From assembly GCA_002377645.1 (NCBI GenBank), contig DFQF01000002.1, forward strand, positions 1-9,113: DNA of 9,113 bases, in the 5' to 3' direction. Both the position numbers and the translations under genes were made by a program. A model generated the notes under the pieces. It made no database searches. It saw only the letters and a program-made list of their open reading frames with translations, and was not told the DNA's origin. Each line of letters opens with the position of its first letter. The stretch's first letter is position 1. This document shows positions 5,789-9,113 of the stretch, one piece after another. The stretch comes from Nitrospinaceae bacterium UBA3496. Its GTDB lineage: Bacteria; UBA8248.

Positions 5789-6373
5789 ATGTATTCTTAC
5801 GAGAAAAAATTAGGTAAAGAATTCAACCATATAGCTGGAATAGATGAAGTTGGCAGAGGTCCGCTGGCAGGTCCTGTTGTAGCTGCAGCTGTCATTTTAG
5901 ATCCTTTGCGCCCTATTGACGGTATTCAAGATAGCAAGAAAATAACACCAAAAAAAAGAGATGAACTTGTGTATGAGATACTAAATAAATCTGTTTCTGT
6001 TTCAGTTGCATCCATAGGACCGCGGCAAATTGAACGTATAAATATTCTAAATGCTTCATTAGAGGCAATGAGAGTTTCTGTTTCTCGTTTAATGCTTCAA
6101 CCTGATTTTCTTTTGATTGACGGAAACAGAATGATAGATTCCATAATTCCTCAAGAAACTATAGTAAAAGGTGACTCACTCTGCGCAAGTATTGCTGCTG
6201 CGAGTATAGTAGCCAAAGTTTGTAGAGATAGAATTATGGTTAGGATGAATTCACATTATCCTGGATATGGTTTTGAAAAGCATAAAGGCTATCCTACTAA
6301 AGAACATCTTGAATGTATCCGGAACCTAGGAGCAACTAAAATACATAGACGCACATTTAACGGAGTTAATTGA
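5789..6373 (+). CDS. rnhB: Ribonuclease HII
   Basis: RNase HII cuts at ribonucleotides embedded in DNA and removes RNA of RNA-DNA hybrids with divalent metal ions. The active-site set is visible: Asp19 and Glu20 in AGIDEVGRGPLAG, Asp111 in LLIDGNR and Asp129 in VKGDSLCASIAAASIVAK, with the C-terminal YPGYGFEKHKGYPTKEH and HRRTF typical of the family. ATG at 5789 is preferred over ATG 5765 because GGAG lies at 5781-5784 just before it; the result is 194 residues, normal length. The usual neighbour is rplS directly upstream, here displaced by the opposing hydrolase gene, and no yraN follows. Its stop is 14 bases from the end of the convergent coaX. Confidence 0.95.
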   Translation: MYSYEKKLGKEFNHIAGIDEVGRGPLAGPVVAAAVILDPLRPIDGIQDSKKITPKKRDELVYEILNKSVSVSVASIGPRQIERINILNASLEAMRVSVSRLMLQPDFLLIDGNRMIDSIIPQETIVKGDSLCASIAAASIVAKVCRDRIMVRMNSHYPGYGFEKHKGYPTKEHLECIRNLGATKIHRRTFNGVN

Positions 6374-6387
6374 AGAATCTAATTGGA

Positions 6388-7164
6388 TTAGTTTAAATCT
6401 GCGATAAGTCTAAGGCCAATAAGAGTTAGATTTGTGTTCTTTTCATCGTAAAAATTTTCTTCCTCAGAAAAAATCGAACTAAATCCACCTGTAGCAACTA
6501 TCTTTGTTTGAGGTCCAAGTTCCTTTTTCATTTTTTCCAAAATCTCTTTCACTAAACCACGGTAGCCAAAAAACATCCCTGCTTGAATACTGTTTGTTGT
6601 ATTTTTGCCAATTACATTTTGTGGCATTTTTGGTTCTACCCTCGGGAGTTTTGCTGTTCTTTCTGTAAGCGCTTCCAAAGTTATACCAAAACCTGGAGCG
6701 ATTGCTCCTCCTAAATACTCGCCTTTATCTGAAATTGCATCAAAAGTTGTAGCGGTCCCATAATCTATAATAATTAAAGGACCCTTATAAAGATGGAATC
6801 CTGCAACTGCATTTACTATTCTGTCTGCTCCAACTTCGGCTGGATTGTCGTATTTAATCGTGATCCCAGTTTTAATACCTGGTCTAACGAATAGTGGCTT
6901 AGTTTTAAAATATTTTTGAGTCATATCTTCTAGAATTGATACTAATTGAGGAACGACACTAGAAATAATAATTTTATTGACAATTTTAATATCTATTTTT
7001 TTACTTTGAAACAATTCTTGAATTAGAATTCCAAGTTCGTCAGTAGTTCTGTATACAGAAGAACTGATTGCCCAGTTTTCTAATAAAACTTCTTCATCGA
7101 AAAGACCTATTTGTGTCTGGGTATTACCAACATCTATTGCCATAAGTAAATTTGAACTCGTCAT
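6388..7164 (-). CDS. coaX: Type III pantothenate kinase
   Basis: CoaX phosphorylates pantothenate, the first step of coenzyme A synthesis, and unlike CoaA is generally not feedback-inhibited by CoA. The 258-residue protein belongs to the ASKHA fold: AIDVGNTQTQIGLF (phosphate loop, Asp11), PAEVGADRIVNA (pantothenate site), IIDYGTATTFDAI (134-143), GGAIAPGFGITLEAL, and VATGGFSS near the end. The ATG at 7164 leaves 2 bases after the birA stop. An internal ATG at 7143 giving MAIDVGNT is also possible, since many homologues begin right at this motif. It is the last gene of the valS-birA-coaX unit. Confidence 0.95.
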   Translation of the reverse strand: MTSSNLLMAIDVGNTQTQIGLFDEEVLLENWAISSSVYRTTDELGILIQELFQSKKIDIKIVNKIIISSVVPQLVSILEDMTQKYFKTKPLFVRPGIKTGITIKYDNPAEVGADRIVNAVAGFHLYKGPLIIIDYGTATTFDAISDKGEYLGGAIAPGFGITLEALTERTAKLPRVEPKMPQNVIGKNTTNSIQAGMFFGYRGLVKEILEKMKKELGPQTKIVATGGFSSIFSEEENFYDEKNTNLTLIGLRLIADLN

Positions 7165-7166
7165 CT

Positions 7167-7928
7167 TTATATGATCTCACTCGAAAAGATTTCTAACATT
7201 TCACCACCATCACTTTTGACTATTAAGTGTCCCTTTGAATTGATTTTTATGATTTTTCCTTTTATTTTTCGATCTTTCACAAAAACTTCTTCTCCTAATG
7301 AATCACAAAATGACATCCATCTGACCAGAATGTTTTCAAATCCAAAATTTATAAATTCATTGTATAGTTCTTTCTGTTTTTCAAGTAGTACGTATAGTAA
7401 TTTTTTATTTTCTATCATTCCTAGTCCTTCATTTTTTAATGAAGTTGTAATATTTTGAAGATTCTCGGGGCCCCTGTTAACAATCATATTTGTATTTATC
7501 CCAATTCCTACTATTACAGAAGGATTATTTTCTTTGTCAATTTCAATTTCACAGAGAATTCCAGCTACTTTCTTCTTAGAAATACGAATATCGTTTGGCC
7601 ATTTTAAACCCAGTGCAAGAGTTTTGTTTCTCATATTCGAAAATTCATTTAGCCCTTCTGCGACACCCAAACCGAAAACTAAACTTAGAAGATGAAGTTT
7701 TTCTTTTGTAAGTTTTGGTTTTAAAAGATATGAAAAATAAAGACCATCTCCTTTTGGTGAATACCATGTTCTTCCAAATCTTCCTCTCCCTTTTTTTTGA
7801 GAATTAGCATAAATAACCATTCCCTGTTTTGCCCCTTTTCGTGAACTATCAAGAAGAAGATCATTCGTAGAATCTACTTCATCAAATTCTTGAATATTCC
7901 AAACAAGTTCTTTTTTAGGTGTCTTCAT
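7167..7928 (-). CDS. birA: Biotin--[acetyl-CoA-carboxylase] ligase, no DNA-binding domain
   Basis: The enzyme activates biotin to biotinyl-AMP and transfers it to a lysine of carboxyl-carrier protein. The catalytic domain shows DEVDSTND (17-24), the adenylate loop GRGRFGRTW (47-55), LKWPNDIRI (108-115), KKKVAGILCEI with the biotin-contacting Lys120, and VGIGINTN (140-147). A small SH3-like C-terminal domain covers roughly 205-253. The N-terminus goes straight into the ligase domain, so the HTH repressor domain of E. coli BirA is absent and this is a monofunctional class I enzyme. It begins 6 bases after the valS stop, without a strong Shine-Dalgarno, which suggests coupled translation. Confidence 0.94.
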   Translation of the reverse strand: MKTPKKELVWNIQEFDEVDSTNDLLLDSSRKGAKQGMVIYANSQKKGRGRFGRTWYSPKGDGLYFSYLLKPKLTKEKLHLLSLVFGLGVAEGLNEFSNMRNKTLALGLKWPNDIRISKKKVAGILCEIEIDKENNPSVIVGIGINTNMIVNRGPENLQNITTSLKNEGLGMIENKKLLYVLLEKQKELYNEFINFGFENILVRWMSFCDSLGEEVFVKDRKIKGKIIKINSKGHLIVKSDGGEMLEIFSSEII

Positions 7929-7934
7929 TTTGAC

Positions 7935-9113
7935 TTAGGAAGGAGTAGAGAGTTTCTTTAGATTAGTAGAAAGTTTTTCGTATTTGTTTTGTTCTTCTTT
8001 AAGCTTTTCTTCGTTCTTTTTAATTACTTCTTCGGGTGCTTTTCTTATAAATTCGTTATTAGAAAGTTTCTTCTTTAAAGAAGATATAGTTTTATCTGTA
8101 TCTGTGAGTTGTTTTTTTAAGCGGTTTGTTTCACTTTCTAAATCAATTAATCCTTCCAATGGAATGAAAATTTGTATATTTCTGATTACAGCTGAAGAAG
8201 AAAGTTTGGGGTATTGAACATCGGGTCCAATTGACCATTCTGGACCTATTTTTGCCAATCTCTTGATTGTTTCTTGCTCTCTCAGAATCAGCGATTCATG
8301 TTCTTTGTTTGAAAGTTTTAAGATGCATGGTATATCTTTTCCAGGAGATATATTAAGTTCCCCTCGTAAGTTCCTAATGGTACTCACAATATCTATAATT
8401 ATTGAAAACTCTTCTTCAGAATCTAAGTTTTCATAATCAGAGTTAAAACTAGGCCATTCTGCATTCATTATTGAATTATGTTTGCCCTTAATAGGAAGTT
8501 TTTCCCATATCTCTTCGGTGATAAATGGCATAATTGGATGTAATAATCTGAGGATTTTACTTAAGACGATTACAAGTACATCTTTGCTTTTTGAATGTTT
8601 TTTGTCGTTTATTATATTTGGCTTCACTACTTCGATATACCAATCACAAAATTCATGCCAGGTGAATTGGTAGAGTGTAGACGCATAATCATTAAATCTA
8701 TATTCTTTAAGAGATTTTTCGACTTCTCTTGAAACGGTATTGATTCTGCTCAGAATCCATTTATCACCTAGTGTAAGGGTAGATGTTTCCGAAATATTCT
8801 TGACATCTTTGTTTACGTTTAAAAGAATGAAACGTGCTGCATTCCAAATTTTATTGCAGAAATTCCTGTAGCCTGCAATTCTTTCTTCTGAAAGACGTAC
8901 ATCTCTACCTTGTGCAGCCATAGCAGTTAAAGTAAACCTTAGTGAATCTGCACCAGATTCGTCAATAATCTCTATGGGGTCAATTACATTGCCCCTTGTT
9001 TTACTCATCTTTTGACCGTGTTCGTCTCTAACAAGAGCGTGTATATACACGTCCTGAAAAGGGATATCATCCATAAATTTCAGGCCTGCCATAATCATTC
9101 TTGCAACCCAAAA
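7935..9113 (-). CDS. valS: Valyl-tRNA synthetase, C-terminal part (N-terminus outside window)
   Basis: ValRS charges tRNA-Val and edits mischarged threonine. The frame is open to the window edge (first visible residues FWVARMIMAG), so the ATG at 9098 is internal and the gene is cut by the window, not broken. The 392 residues seen contain the class I signature KMSKTRGN (from 9011 downwards), the anticodon-binding domain (AGYRNFCNKIWNAARFIL, HEFCDWYIE, LHPIMPFITEEIWEKLP), and a C-terminal coiled coil of about 70 residues rich in Leu, Lys and Glu (about 7940-8150), the tRNA-binding arm typical of bacterial ValRS. The missing portion holds the HIGH motif, editing domain and most of the Rossmann fold. 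It leads the birA-coaX unit. Confidence 0.96.
   Translation of the reverse strand, partial: FWVARMIMAGLKFMDDIPFQDVYIHALVRDEHGQKMSKTRGNVIDPIEIIDESGADSLRFTLTAMAAQGRDVRLSEERIAGYRNFCNKIWNAARFILLNVNKDVKNISETSTLTLGDKWILSRINTVSREVEKSLKEYRFNDYASTLYQFTWHEFCDWYIEVVKPNIINDKKHSKSKDVLVIVLSKILRLLHPIMPFITEEIWEKLPIKGKHNSIMNAEWPSFNSDYENLDSEEEFSIIIDIVSTIRNLRGELNISPGKDIPCILKLSNKEHESLILREQETIKRLAKIGPEWSIGPDVQYPKLSSSAVIRNIQIFIPLEGLIDLESETNRLKKQLTDTDKTISSLKKKLSNNEFIRKAPEEVIKKNEEKLKEEQNKYEKLSTNLKKLSTPS

Noticed and set aside
6379..6391. Inverted repeat CTAAT-TGG-ATTAG between rnhB and coaX
   Set aside because: Only a 5-bp AT-rich stem, too weak for a terminator call.
7467..7474. GGGGCCCC palindrome, striking in AT-rich DNA
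   Set aside because: It lies inside birA and is explained by the codons for Arg-Gly-Pro; there is no T tract or second copy nearby.
7984..8217. Plus-strand frame rich in Ser/Phe that resembles a membrane protein
   Set aside because: It is the complement of the Lys/Glu-rich ValRS coiled coil, which produces Phe/Ser/Leu runs by default.
9081..9098. ATG at 9098 as the start of a short C-terminal ValRS-like gene
   Set aside because: The frame continues to the window edge with conserved ValRS residues (FWVAR), so the gene is simply truncated by the window.

Overview
The window is an AT-rich, densely packed bacterial chromosomal segment made almost entirely of housekeeping genes. The gene set (ffh-rpsP-rimM-trmD-TM1570-like SPOUT methyltransferase-rplS, with rnhB close by, plus valS-birA-coaX) and the frequent non-ATG starts fit a Gram-negative lineage of the Desulfobacterota/SAR324/Nitrospinota kind, or possibly a spirochaete. 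The companion SPOUT methyltransferase between trmD and rplS is typical of Thermotoga and many deltaproteobacterial-type genomes. Placement at genus or phylum level is inference only. No phage, plasmid, CRISPR, IS element or tRNA was seen.

Left part, + strand (1-4668): the last 24 codons of an upstream gene, possibly a PASTA-domain protein, are followed closely by rpe. A good sigma70-type promoter (TTGACA-N18-TATAAG) then starts a translation cluster. It encodes the SRP GTPase Ffh, ribosomal protein S16, the 30S maturation factor RimM, the tRNA m1G37 methyltransferase TrmD, a second SPOUT RNA methyltransferase and ribosomal protein L19. The second methyltransferase has no ATG/GTG/TTG at its conserved N-terminus and most likely starts at CTG 3707. 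L19 may also have its own promoter.

Middle (4671-6373): an alpha/beta hydrolase of unknown substrate lies on the - strand. It splits rplS from rnhB (RNase HII), which are usually adjacent and co-directional. It ends 2 bp from rplS and diverges from rnhB across a region of about 110 bp that must hold both promoters.

Right part, - strand (6388-9113): a tight unit of valS (C-terminal 392 residues only, cut by the window edge), a monofunctional biotin-protein ligase and type III pantothenate kinase, with gaps of 6 and 2 bp. It converges on rnhB.

Nothing here amounts to a new multi-gene system. The items most worth a second look are the probable CUG start of the TM1570-like methyltransferase, the hydrolase inserted in the rplS/rnhB junction, and the altered G3 motif (DSSGR instead of DTAGR) in Ffh.
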